A stretch of 64,000 bases of DNA, taken from Streptomyces mirabilis (GTDB lineage: Bacteria > Actinomycetota > Actinomycetes > Streptomycetales > Streptomycetaceae). The DNA lies in assembly GCF_018310535.1 (NCBI RefSeq), contig NZ_CP074102.1, positions 1,488,001 to 1,552,000 on the forward strand, read 5' to 3'. Under the pieces are notes generated by a model, which was not told the DNA's origin, did not search any database, and was given only the letters and a program-made list of their open reading frames with translations. Each line of letters starts with the position of its first letter. Position 1 is the stretch's first letter. Both the position numbers and the translations under genes were made by a program. Of the stretch, positions 7,748-16,050 are shown piece by piece.

Positions 7748-9303
7748 GCAGATCCCTCAACCGCCGGGTGTTCCTGGCGAGTTCGACGGCCGTGGCGAGC
7801 GGGGTCGCCTTGCGGACGGCCACCGCGGCGCAGGCCTCCACGACACCCCGTGTCCCCGACATCCGCGTACGCGAGGCGGCCCTCGACGACCCCACCGAGG
7901 CCACACTCACCGAGGCCGTCGTGCTCATGCGGCGCGGGAAGCTGACCTCGACGTCCCTCACCGAGGCCTACCTCGACCGGATCGAGCGGTACGACGGGAC
8001 GTATCAGGCGTACGCGGAGGTGACCGCGGACGCGGCGCTCTCGGCGGCGCGCAAGGCGGACCGGGGGCAGGGCGCCCGGGGCGTACTGCGCGGGATACCG
8101 CTCTGCATCAAGGACAACTACTTCACCCGAGGCGTGCCGACGCGCTGCAACTCCTCCATCTTCGAGGACTTCGTGCCGGACGAGGACGCGACGGCCGTGG
8201 CCCGGCTGAAGGCGGCCGGCGGGATCGTGCTCGGCAAGGGGCAGATGGGCCCGCTGGCCACCACCCGGGCGACGAAGCCGAACGGGACGGTGACCACGGT
8301 CAACGCGTGGACGCCCGGGGACCCGGGCGTCGACCCGGGCGGTTCCTCGACCGGGCCGGCCTGTTCGGTCGCCGGGCGCATGGCGGCGTCCTCGATCGGC
8401 ACCCAGACCGGCGGCTCCATCGTGCTGCCCTCCAACCAACAGAACCTGACCGGTCTGAAGCCGACCATGGGCCGGGTGTCCATCCACGGCGTCATCCCGC
8501 TGTCCTTCACCCGCGACCACTCGGGCCCGCTCGCCCGCGACGCCATGGACGCGGCGCTCATGCTCCAGGTCATGGCCGGTCCCGACGCGAAGGACCCGCG
8601 CACGCTGGGACTTCCGGCCGTGCCCGATCTCGTACGGGCCGCCACGCCCGTTCTCTCGCGCGGCGGGGCCCCGCGGATGCGCCGGGCCACCCGGATCGGG
8701 GTGCCGTCGGACTTCCTGACCGCGCAGAAGGAGCTGCGCACCGCCCTCCTGAACCAGCTGGACGCCATGCCCGGTGTCACCCTCGTCGACATCGCCTACC
8801 CCGCCGACTGGACCCTCCTGACCGGCACCTTCAACGCGGCCCGGCTCGCCGAGCGCACCGAGCCGTTCCGGCACTGGCTGCGCGAGGACCCGGCCAAGTT
8901 CGGTGTCTCGCTGCTGAGTTGGCTCCAGGGGCTGATGCTCTCGGGCGACGAGTGGATCACTGCCCAGCGCGCCAAGAACCATCTGCTGCGGGAGGTCCTG
9001 GACGGGGTCATGAACCGCTGCGACGTGCTCCTGCAGACCGGCCCCGTCCCCTTCGACATCCTGGGGCTGCCCGAGATCGCGTTCCCCATCGGCTTCGACG
9101 CGGGCGGGGTGCCGGTGGGGGCGATCCTCGGCGGGCAGCCCTACGAGGAGGACCGGCTGCTGGAGGTCGCCGCCGCGTATCAGGCGGTCACCGACTGGCA
9201 CACGCGGCGGCCCGCCGACCCGGTCCCGGCCGCCGCGCGTCTCAAGGCCGTGATCGCGCGCCCCCGGCTCTCGGCGGAAGAGGTGGCCACGAGCTCGGCC
9301 TGA
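7744..9303 (+). CDS. Tat-exported amidase-signature hydrolase
   Basis: A 519-residue amidase-signature enzyme. A twin-arginine leader (SLNRRVFLASS, residues 4-14) directs folded export. The Lys-cisSer-Ser triad is visible as K123 (CIKDNY), S201 (GGSSTG) and S225 (QTGGSIVLPS). The 24-residue spacing between the serines is that of the family. It hydrolyses amide bonds, with unknown substrate. The start overlaps the stop of the small upstream protein by ATGA. The 3' end overlaps the convergent esterase gene by 62 bases. Export of this enzyme from a pair whose partner has no signal is odd and may mean the partner acts only before export. Confidence 0.85.
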   Translation: MSRSLNRRVFLASSTAVASGVALRTATAAQASTTPRVPDIRVREAALDDPTEATLTEAVVLMRRGKLTSTSLTEAYLDRIERYDGTYQAYAEVTADAALSAARKADRGQGARGVLRGIPLCIKDNYFTRGVPTRCNSSIFEDFVPDEDATAVARLKAAGGIVLGKGQMGPLATTRATKPNGTVTTVNAWTPGDPGVDPGGSSTGPACSVAGRMAASSIGTQTGGSIVLPSNQQNLTGLKPTMGRVSIHGVIPLSFTRDHSGPLARDAMDAALMLQVMAGPDAKDPRTLGLPAVPDLVRAATPVLSRGGAPRMRRATRIGVPSDFLTAQKELRTALLNQLDAMPGVTLVDIAYPADWTLLTGTFNAARLAERTEPFRHWLREDPAKFGVSLLSWLQGLMLSGDEWITAQRAKNHLLREVLDGVMNRCDVLLQTGPVPFDILGLPEIAFPIGFDAGGVPVGAILGGQPYEEDRLLEVAAAYQAVTDWHTRRPADPVPAAARLKAVIARPRLSAEEVATSSA

Positions 9304-10879
9304 CGGCCATGACCCGGCGGGGTCGGCGCGGGCGTGACGAAGGGGTGGACTCCGGGGAGCTGAGCGGCGCACCGGGCCTCCCCGACTCGGCGTCCCACAG
9401 CGCCAGTTCACGGTCGCGTGGTCCGAGTACGGTGTGCGGTGCGCCCGCGCCGAAGATCCGGACCGGGTGCGAGGCGTCCCAGGCATGCCAGCCCGGGTCA
9501 CCCTCGACCGCGAACCGCACCCACGCAGCGTGCATCGCGTCGGCCAGTTCCTGCGGGGCGCCCGGGCCCGCGAGCTGCGCCGCCTGGGGCACCTTCACGG
9601 TGTCGAAGACGAAGCCGAGTTCCAGGGCGTGGCAGGCACCGAGGCCGGGCACGTTGGAGGGCCAGGTGAACTCGTAGACGTAGGCGGGTGTCCGCGGTGG
9701 ACGGGCGTCGGCGAGCCGGTGCAGCGGCACCCGCAGCAGATGGTCGGTGACCATCTGCCCGACGAGGTCCGCGGTGCCCGCCTCCGGGTGGATCGCGCGA
9801 TAGCCGCGGAGCACCTCGTGGCCGCAGCGGCAGCGGGCCATGGCGCCGGCCAGGGCGACGGGACCGAGCCGGTCGACACGCTCCAGCAGACCTCCCGGGG
9901 CCAGCCACAGCCGGTACTCCTCGCTGGTCCACCCCAGCAGCAGTTCGACGTCGGGCGCGCCGCCCGCGCCGCCTGCGACAAGCGCCTCCATCGGGTCGCG
10001 CGGGACGAGGTCGCCGTCGACGACGATCCCGAAGGCCGGCCCGCCGAGGACCGGGCTGCTGAGCCTGGCCACGTCGGCCTGGGTGCGCAGCAGCAGCGCG
10101 CGGTCCACGGCGGCGAACGCCCGCGCCGTCGCCGGGACCTTCAGCCGGGTGGCCATCCTGCGCACCATGCGCCGCACCTTGTCGCGCTCGCTCGCCTCCG
10201 GCGGTCCGCTCTGCAGGACGGCCCGCCGGAACAGCCCCCGGGCGCGCGGACTGGCCAGCAGCGCCCCGATGCTGATGGCCCCGGCCGACTCACCGAACAC
10301 GGTCACCCGGTCCGGGTCGCCGCCGAACCGCGCGATCGACTCCCGTACCCACTCCAGCGCGGCGAGCTGGTCGCGCAGCCCGGCGTTGGGCGGCGCGTCC
10401 GGGAAGAGGCCGTAACCCTCCACACCCAGCCGGTAGTTGATCGAGACGAGGACGACACCGTCCCGGGCGAAGGCGTGGCCGTCGTAGACGGGCACGGCCG
10501 ACGAGCCGCGGGTCAGGGCGCCGCCGTGGATCCACACCATGACGGGCAGCCGGGCGCCGGGGCCGGGTTCCGGTGTCCAGACGTTCAGGTTGAGGCAGTC
10601 GTCGCCGGGGACCACGGGGTCGGCGAGGAGTCGTGCGAACGCCTCGGAGTAGGGCGGCTTGGGCGGCGTCGGCCCGAACTCCCCCGCGTCGCGCACACCG
10701 TCCCAGGGCTCGGGCGGGACGGGTGGCCGGAAGCGGCGGGCGCCGAACGGCGGGGCCGCGTAGGGGATGCCACGGAACACGGCGATCCCGTCCTCGTACC
10801 GGCCGCGCACCGCTCCGTAGGGAGTGGTGACCACCGGGTCGTGCGTCTGTGGAACCGAGTCCACCGCGTCCACTGCCAT
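9242..10879 (-). CDS. Type-B carboxylesterase/lipase
   Basis: A 545-residue alpha/beta hydrolase of the carboxylesterase type B family. The nucleophile elbow is FGESAGA with S198. The oxyanion-hole HGG lies at residues 118-120, and the family marker DCLNLNVWTPE at 94-104. The likely catalytic His is in GACHALELGF. No signal peptide is seen, so it is probably cytosolic. The last ~60 bases overlap the end of the convergent amidase. The C-terminal 45 residues are Arg/Pro-rich and probably not part of the fold, so the ancestral stop may have been lost. A closely related, inactivated copy lies at 17172-18646. Confidence 0.87.
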   Translation of the reverse strand: MAVDAVDSVPQTHDPVVTTPYGAVRGRYEDGIAVFRGIPYAAPPFGARRFRPPVPPEPWDGVRDAGEFGPTPPKPPYSEAFARLLADPVVPGDDCLNLNVWTPEPGPGARLPVMVWIHGGALTRGSSAVPVYDGHAFARDGVVLVSINYRLGVEGYGLFPDAPPNAGLRDQLAALEWVRESIARFGGDPDRVTVFGESAGAISIGALLASPRARGLFRRAVLQSGPPEASERDKVRRMVRRMATRLKVPATARAFAAVDRALLLRTQADVARLSSPVLGGPAFGIVVDGDLVPRDPMEALVAGGAGGAPDVELLLGWTSEEYRLWLAPGGLLERVDRLGPVALAGAMARCRCGHEVLRGYRAIHPEAGTADLVGQMVTDHLLRVPLHRLADARPPRTPAYVYEFTWPSNVPGLGACHALELGFVFDTVKVPQAAQLAGPGAPQELADAMHAAWVRFAVEGDPGWHAWDASHPVRIFGAGAPHTVLGPRDRELALWDAESGRPGAPLSSPESTPSSRPRRPRRVMAVRPSSWPPLPPRAGGARSRP

Positions 10880-10969
10880 CCGCCCACCAGCTCCTCACCC
10901 GGCGCGTCGTTTCCTTCCACAGCAGAGCATCACACCGCCTCCGCCCATTCCCCGGCAGGCCACGGGTGA

Positions 10970-12301
10970 TCAGGCGAGGCCGAACCAGCCCAGGACGGTC
11001 TGGACGAGGAGGACGGTGGACATGGCGGCCACACCGACGACCACGGTGGTGGCGGCGACGCGGTAGCGCGGGCTGTTGGCCGCGGGGCCGAGCAGGGAGC
11101 GGCGGTTGGTGAGGACCAGCAGGTAGACGAGGACGACGGGGCTGATCAGGCCCTGGAGGACCTGGGTGCCGATCAGCAGCTGGATGACGTTGACGGGGGT
11201 GAGGGCGACGGTGGCGCCGAGGGCGATCTGGGCGGTGAACAGTCCCAGGAACAGCGGGGCGTCACGGAAGCTGCGGGAGACCGAGCGCTCCACGCCCGCG
11301 GCCTCGCCGACCGCGTAGCTCGCGGACAGCGGGACCACGGCTCCGGCGAGGGCCGAGGCGCCGATCAGGCCGAGGGCGAAGAGCAGTTCGGCGCTCTGTC
11401 CCGCGACCGGTTCGAGGGCCTTGGCGGCCTCGGCGGCGGAGGTGAGCGGTCCGGTGCCGCCGATGGCCGAGGCGGTGGCGATGATGATGGTCAGGCTGAT
11501 GACGCAGGCGAAGACCGCGCCGAGGATCGCGTCGGCCCGGATCAGGGGGTAGTCCTCGGGCTTGGCGCCGCGGTCCACGACACCCGCGGCGGCGTAGAAC
11601 TGCATGTAGGGGCTGACGGTGGTGCCGATCAGCGCGACCGCGAGCAGGATGAAGGCCTTGCTGCCCGCCATGTGGGGAAGCACCAGGTGGGAGCCGACCT
11701 GGCCCCAGTGCGGGTGGCCGAGGATCATCGCGACGGGGTAGGTGAAGAAGGCCAGCGACATGATCAGGAAGATACGTTCGGCCCAGCGGTAGGAGCCGAA
11801 CAGGACGAGCGACCACAGCAGGATGGCGGCCGGGGGGATGACGGCCCACTTGGGGACGCCGAGGAGTTCGAAGGCGGCGCCGATGCCCGCGAACTCGCTC
11901 ACGACCAGACCGGTGTTGGCCAGCAGCAGACAGCACACGGCGAGCGCGGTGAGGCGCAGGCTGAACTGTTCGCGGATCAGCGCGCCGAGGCCCTTGCCGG
12001 TGTACGCGCCGAGCCGTACCGCCATCTCCTGGACCATGACCAGGGCGACGGTCACCAACACCATGAAGAACAGCGTGCCGTAGGCGAACTGGGCGCCCGC
12101 GGAGGCGTACGTGGCGATGCCGGCGGCGTCGTTGCCCGCGTTCGCGGCGACCAGACCGGGCCCCGCGACCGTCGCGACAACGGCCAGGCGCCGCAGGCCC
12201 TTGCGGCCGACGGGGGACCTGGTGACCGCCTCGACGGGGGCGGCGGCATCGACGGGGACGACTGCCTCGACGGGGGCGGCGGCATCGAGTTCGCGGGTCA
12301 C
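10970..12301 (-). CDS. NRAMP-family metal transporter with altered metal motifs (possible Mg2+ type)
   Basis: A 443-residue membrane protein with about 11 helices and the NRAMP fold signature (GPGLVAANAGNDAAGIATYA). In classical Mn2+/Fe2+ NRAMPs the two broken helices carry DPGN and MPH. Here they read DAAG (D58-G61) and SPY (S230-Y232), so the Asn and the Met ligands are gone. Loss of the Met is a feature of NRAMP-related magnesium transporters, and the neighbouring gene encodes an MgtE_N/CBS protein; Mg2+ transport is therefore my inference. The start overlaps the stop of that gene by 4 bases. The N-terminus carries a repeated AAPVEAVVPVD segment from a 36-bp tandem duplication near 12228-12288. 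Confidence 0.85.
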   Translation of the reverse strand: MTRELDAAAPVEAVVPVDAAAPVEAVTRSPVGRKGLRRLAVVATVAGPGLVAANAGNDAAGIATYASAGAQFAYGTLFFMVLVTVALVMVQEMAVRLGAYTGKGLGALIREQFSLRLTALAVCCLLLANTGLVVSEFAGIGAAFELLGVPKWAVIPPAAILLWSLVLFGSYRWAERIFLIMSLAFFTYPVAMILGHPHWGQVGSHLVLPHMAGSKAFILLAVALIGTTVSPYMQFYAAAGVVDRGAKPEDYPLIRADAILGAVFACVISLTIIIATASAIGGTGPLTSAAEAAKALEPVAGQSAELLFALGLIGASALAGAVVPLSASYAVGEAAGVERSVSRSFRDAPLFLGLFTAQIALGATVALTPVNVIQLLIGTQVLQGLISPVVLVYLLVLTNRRSLLGPAANSPRYRVAATTVVVGVAAMSTVLLVQTVLGWFGLA

Positions 12302-13665
12302 TGCAGGAACCTCCGGAAGTGCAGCCGGCCGCGCTCGGGCAGCACGGCGTCGAGGATGTCGTCGGCCAGGATCCGGCCGAGCGGGCGCTCGGCGTCGTCC
12401 ACGACGAGGAGCGAGGAGGCGCGGGCGGCGACGAGCTGGTCGGCGGCCTCGGCCAGGCGGGTGTCGGGGCGTACGACGGCGGGCGGCCCGAACTGGGCCA
12501 GCCAGACCACCAGATCGGCCACCGTGGCGGTGTCGTCGGCCACCGCCACGTCGAACAGGGAGATGTCGCCGATCAGGCGGCCGTCGTCGTCGAGCACCGC
12601 GACCGCGTCGATCTCGGTACGGTGCTCGGCCTCGGCGGCCAGAGCCGCCCGTACCTGGGCGATGGTCCGGTCCTTCGTCGTGGTGATCAGCACGGTCGTC
12701 ATCGCGCCGCCCGCGGTGCCCTCACGGTGGGTCAGCAGTCTCCGCAGCTCGGCCGCCTCGGCGGTGGGCATGCGCGTGAGCAGGGTCTCGCGTTCGTCGG
12801 GGGTGAGGTCGCGCAGGGCGTCGGCGGCCTCGTCCGGTTCCATCTCGTCCACCAGCCGGGCGGCGTGCTCGGGGCGGGCCTCGCGCAGCAGGTTCTCCAG
12901 CTCGGCCGGTTCCATCTCCTCCAGGGCGTCGGCGGCCTGCTCCGGCTCCAGCCAGCCCAGCAGTTGCTGGCGCTCGCTGCGGCCGAGGTCCTCGAGGATG
13001 TCGGCGAGGTCGGCCGGGCGCAGCCGGTGCAACGCGGAGCGGGAGGCGCGCAGCCGTACCTCGGCGGGGCCGTCGGTGGCCTGCTCGGCGAACGGCGCCA
13101 CGGACTGCCAGTCCAGCACCCGTTCCGGGGTCGGCCTGGCCTGCCAGCGGCGCGGGCCCAGCCGCCGCAGCAGGGTCGGCAGGGAGACGTCCACACCGAC
13201 CAGCACCACCTTGTCGACGAGCGGTGCGAGGTACAGGTCGGCGGCCCGGGTGACCTGCACGCCGTCCACGTCGACGAGTTGGTGGTCCAGTACGTCCCGG
13301 GCGAGCAGCACCTCACCGGGGCGGCGGGCGAAGTCGCGCAGGTCCACGCGCGCGGACCGCAGCCGCACATGACCGGCGTGCACCTTCTCCAGCGCGTCCG
13401 CGGGCAGGAACGCCCGCCGTCGGCCGATACGGATGATCAGGCCGGTGACCGGCGGGTACGGCTCGGGTCCGTAGAGCCGGGCGACCACGTCCACGACGCG
13501 GCCGACCTCCTCGCCGGCCTGGTGGGTGACCGGGGCGCCGATCAGCCCGGCCAGCGAGACGAGGGAGGCGCGGACCGCCCTGGAGGCGGTGGCGCGGCGT
13601 TCCAGATGGACTCTGCGGTCGCGCAGGCGGGCCGTGGTGGACATGAGCCGAGTGTTGGCGGCCAA
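12298..13665 (-). CDS. Magnesium-sensor-like protein: PRC-barrel, MgtE N-terminal and paired CBS domains
   Basis: A 455-residue soluble protein. The N-terminal ~180 residues contain PRC-barrel-like segments (EEVGRVVDVVARLYGP). An MgtE_N superhelical domain follows, with repeats such as LEPEQAADALEEMEPAELEN. Two CBS motifs end the protein (IDAVAVLDDDGRLIGDIS and SLLVVDDAERPLGRILADD). It lacks the MgtE membrane channel. In MgtE these cytosolic domains bind Mg2+ and close the pore; here they would have to act in trans, plausibly on the overlapping NRAMP-like transporter. TTG at 13665 was chosen because GGGGGTG lies at suitable distance; GTG 13674 and ATG 13644 are alternatives. Confidence 0.82.
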   Translation of the reverse strand: MAANTRLMSTTARLRDRRVHLERRATASRAVRASLVSLAGLIGAPVTHQAGEEVGRVVDVVARLYGPEPYPPVTGLIIRIGRRRAFLPADALEKVHAGHVRLRSARVDLRDFARRPGEVLLARDVLDHQLVDVDGVQVTRAADLYLAPLVDKVVLVGVDVSLPTLLRRLGPRRWQARPTPERVLDWQSVAPFAEQATDGPAEVRLRASRSALHRLRPADLADILEDLGRSERQQLLGWLEPEQAADALEEMEPAELENLLREARPEHAARLVDEMEPDEAADALRDLTPDERETLLTRMPTAEAAELRRLLTHREGTAGGAMTTVLITTTKDRTIAQVRAALAAEAEHRTEIDAVAVLDDDGRLIGDISLFDVAVADDTATVADLVVWLAQFGPPAVVRPDTRLAEAADQLVAARASSLLVVDDAERPLGRILADDILDAVLPERGRLHFRRFLQ

Positions 13666-13834
13666 GGTGAACACCCCCTGGCCCCGGCATGGCGGGGCGG
13701 CAGGGCGGCACGGGACGGCACTCCCCCGGTGACCGGCGGCGTCGGACCGCACGCACACACCACGACGTCCCGCTGGGCACGGGCCGGGCGGGTACGGCCG
13801 ACAGCGGACACGGCGCGGACCGCGGGGTACCGCG

Positions 13835-13948
13835 TCAGCCGGACGGGGCGGGGAGGGGCTGTCCCGGGCCGCGGAAGGACGGCGAGAAGAACGAGGACAA
13901 CGCGGACAACGCGGGCAGGGGCCGACTATGGCCCGGACTACTGTCCAT
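13835..13948 (-). CDS. Putative proline/serine-rich leader peptide of the magnesium-type operon
   Basis: A 37-codon ORF begins with ATG at 13948, preceded by a very strong ribosome binding site (GGGAGGAGGC, 13952-13961). The peptide starts MDSSPGHSRPLPALSALSS and ends GPGQPLPAPSG. It contains 8 prolines, several as PxP, and about 10 serines. It ends 169 bases before the start of the MgtE_N/CBS gene on the same strand. Proline-coded leader peptides are known to sense Mg2+ in enterobacteria (mgtL). The same role here is inference from position and composition. Chance ORFs are common in GC-rich DNA, so the main support is the ribosome binding site. Confidence 0.45.
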   Translation of the reverse strand: MDSSPGHSRPLPALSALSSFFSPSFRGPGQPLPAPSG

Positions 13949-14177
13949 CACGCCTCCTCCCGGTCCACGCACGTGCGGACGCCTCATCGAACGAGGTGTC
14001 CCGTCAAACCGTGGCAAGACTACGTCTCCGCCGCCCCGGTCCCCGCCTTCATGACCAGCCCTTGACCGCATCCCTGTCGGGCTCCTACCTGCGGGGGATG
14101 TCGTACCGGGCACGAATTGGTTGCGGCCCGGACTTCCCACGGCGGCGGGCGGCGGCACTGCGGCAGCATGACAGCCC
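13949..14177. promoter_or_regulatory. Divergent promoter region between the leader ORF and the acyltransferase gene
   Basis: On the plus strand TTGACC (14062-14067) and TACCTG (14086-14091), 18 bases apart, form a weak candidate promoter for the acyltransferase. On the minus strand a TTGACG box (14002-14007) lies upstream of the leader ORF but lacks a clear -10 box. I see no recognisable riboswitch, and no long ORF here looks coding. Confidence 0.35.
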
Positions 14178-15497
14178 ATGAGCAGAGACCGCTATGTCGA
14201 CTTCCTGCGTGCGTGGGCGATCGGCCTGGTGGTGCTCGGCCACTGGCTGATCACCGCCCTGGTCCGGGAGCCGGACGGAGAGATCCGCGCGCCGGAGCTG
14301 CTGGCGACCGTGCCCTGGACCCAGTGGCTGACGCTGGGGTTTCAGATCATGCCGCTGTTCTTCCTCGCCGGGGGCCATGCGGCGGGCGGCAGTTGGACAC
14401 GGGCCCGGGCGGCGGGCGGTACGGCCGCCGGGTGGGTCGGAGCGCGGGCGCTGCGGCTGCTGCTTCCGGCCGCCGTGTACAGCTGTCTTGTGCTGTCCGC
14501 CGTAGGGATCTGCTCGACGGTCGGCGTGGACCCGAACACCCTTGAGCTGGTGGGCTGGGCGATGGCGATGCAGTTCTGGTTCCTTCCGGTGTATCTGCTG
14601 CTCAGCGCACTGACCCCGCCGCTGCACGCGGCGCACCGGCGCTGGGGGCTCCTCGTCCCGGTGGCGATGGGCGCGGTCGCCCTCGTGGCCGACACCCTGG
14701 TGGTGACGGTGCACACGCCGTACGTCGGACTGCTCGACTACGTGCTCGTCTGGGGCGTGGCCTACCAACTGGGTTTCTGCTGGCGGGACGGCCTGCTGAC
14801 GGAGCGCCGGCCGCTCCCGGCCGCGCTGGCGGCGGGCGGCGGACTGGCCTTCACCGCGCTGATCACCCTCGGGCCGTTCCCGGTCAGTCTGATCCTGGTG
14901 ACCGGGCAGACCCCCAGCAACACCGATCCGCCGTCGGCGGCGATGCTGGCGTGGGCGGTGGCCCAGGTCGGTCTGTGCCTGCTGGCCGCGCCCGCGGTAC
15001 GACGGCTGCTGGACCGCGAGCGGGTGTGGCGGGCGGTGCGCCCCGTGGGCGGTGCCAGCATGACGCTGTATTTGTGGCACATGCTGCCGGTGCTGATCGT
15101 CGCCGCCGCGTTCTATCTGACCGGCCTCGCGCCCGAACCCACGCTCGGGTCCGTGGCCTGGTGGGGACTCCGGTTGCCGTGGCTCCTCGTGCTCGGCGTC
15201 GTCCTGACCGGTGTCGTGCGGGCGCTGCGTCCCCTGGAGCGCGGGCCGGCCCTCCTCTACGAACGGACTCGCCCGGATCCCGACTCGCCCCGCCTGTGGC
15301 TGACCTGGCTCGGCCTCGCGGCGAGCGTCACCGCCCTGACCCGCTTCGCCACCCGGGGCTTCGCACCCGACGGCCGGTTCCCCGTACTGCCCGCGCTGGG
15401 GCTGCTGTTGGGCACGACACTGTTGACGACCCCTCGACGGACGACAGTCCGTCAGAACCCGGAGAAGCCCAAGGAGACACTGGGGGAAGCCGCCTGA
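14178..15497 (+). CDS. Membrane acyltransferase, acyltransferase-3 family
   Basis: A 439-residue polytopic membrane protein with about 10 helices. The first helix carries the family R-x10-H signature (R11 and H22 in FLRAWAIGLVVLGHW), used for O-acylation of extracytoplasmic sugars or lipids. Typical later segments are FFLAGGHAAGGSW, QFWFLPVYLLLSAL and SMTLYLWHMLPVLIVAA. The natural acceptor cannot be read from the sequence. It is divergent from the magnesium-type operon and followed by gene remnants. There is no good ribosome binding site ahead of the ATG, so translation may be weak or leaderless. Confidence 0.8.
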   Translation: MSRDRYVDFLRAWAIGLVVLGHWLITALVREPDGEIRAPELLATVPWTQWLTLGFQIMPLFFLAGGHAAGGSWTRARAAGGTAAGWVGARALRLLLPAAVYSCLVLSAVGICSTVGVDPNTLELVGWAMAMQFWFLPVYLLLSALTPPLHAAHRRWGLLVPVAMGAVALVADTLVVTVHTPYVGLLDYVLVWGVAYQLGFCWRDGLLTERRPLPAALAAGGGLAFTALITLGPFPVSLILVTGQTPSNTDPPSAAMLAWAVAQVGLCLLAAPAVRRLLDRERVWRAVRPVGGASMTLYLWHMLPVLIVAAAFYLTGLAPEPTLGSVAWWGLRLPWLLVLGVVLTGVVRALRPLERGPALLYERTRPDPDSPRLWLTWLGLAASVTALTRFATRGFAPDGRFPVLPALGLLLGTTLLTTPRRTTVRQNPEKPKETLGEAA

Positions 15498-15564
15498 CGT
15501 CACATCGGCCGCATCCTGATCTGTTGTAGGGCTGCCCAACGGTCCGCACGATGATGTAGCCAAG

Positions 15565-15737
15565 TCAGAACCGGCCCTCGTGGTACGAGAGCGAGGGGGC
15601 CCACACGTCCGCCGAGTCCGGGACGCCCCGCAGGTCGAGGGGGTCGGTGCGATCCAGGATGTGGTCGGCCGGATCCCAGTGGACGAGATCCGTCGAGCGG
15701 TGCACGGGCACGCCCGGGAACCATTCGAAGTACCCGC
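15565..15737 (-). pseudogene. Remnant of a GH43 beta-xylosidase N-terminus
   Basis: About 57 codons on the minus strand encode YFEWFPGVPVHRSTDLVHW and then LRGVPDSADVWAPSLSYHEG, stopping at TGA. This matches the start of the intact GH43 at 35353 (FEWFPTLPIHRSRDLAHW, AGVPDSGGIWAPSLSW). The region before YFEW is replaced abruptly at about 15737 by sequence belonging to the amidase-companion remnant on the other strand. It is a recombination scar with no functional product. Confidence 0.75.
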
Positions 15738-15870
15738 CAGCCGATCGCGGAGGCCCCCTCGAGCGAGCTCTCCCACCCGCCGGAGGTGTTCGACGCTTCG
15801 ACCGGGGTCTCCGGGCGGGACGAAGTACTCGCCGCCCTGCGGGCGACGATGGACTTCGGCGGAGCCGGAG
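15738..15870 (+). pseudogene. Decayed copy of the amidase companion gene
   Basis: CAGCCGATCGCGGAGG then CTCGAGCGAG corresponds closely to the start region of the small gene at 7463, but its start codon is destroyed. After an internal deletion of about 84 bases the coding match resumes (PEVFDA-TGV--RDEVLA). It stops matching before the C-terminus. It forms the left end of a degenerate second copy of the block seen at 7.4-10.9 kb. Confidence 0.7.
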
Positions 15871-15952
15871 GCGGGGACACCGACGTAGGCGTCGACGGGG
15901 TCGCATTCCCCGCCGCTCGCCGCGCTCCGTTCCCACTGCTAGCCTCCCGCTC

Positions 15953-15966
15953 GGGAACCGGTTGCC
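15953..15966. promoter_or_regulatory. LacI-type operator upstream of lacI (16051)
   Basis: GGGAACCGGTTGCC is centred on the palindrome AACCGGTT, about 85 bases before the lacI start. The same core appears just after that gene (17124) and upstream of the uronate operon (28208), which suggests autoregulation and a shared regulon. Confidence 0.6.
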
Positions 15967-16050
15967 TTCAGTGTTGCCGCACTTCCCGAGGGGCGGGCAG
16001 GCCCCGGGCGACGGAGAAGTCGCCGCCCGGGGCGGACGAAGGGAGCCGGC

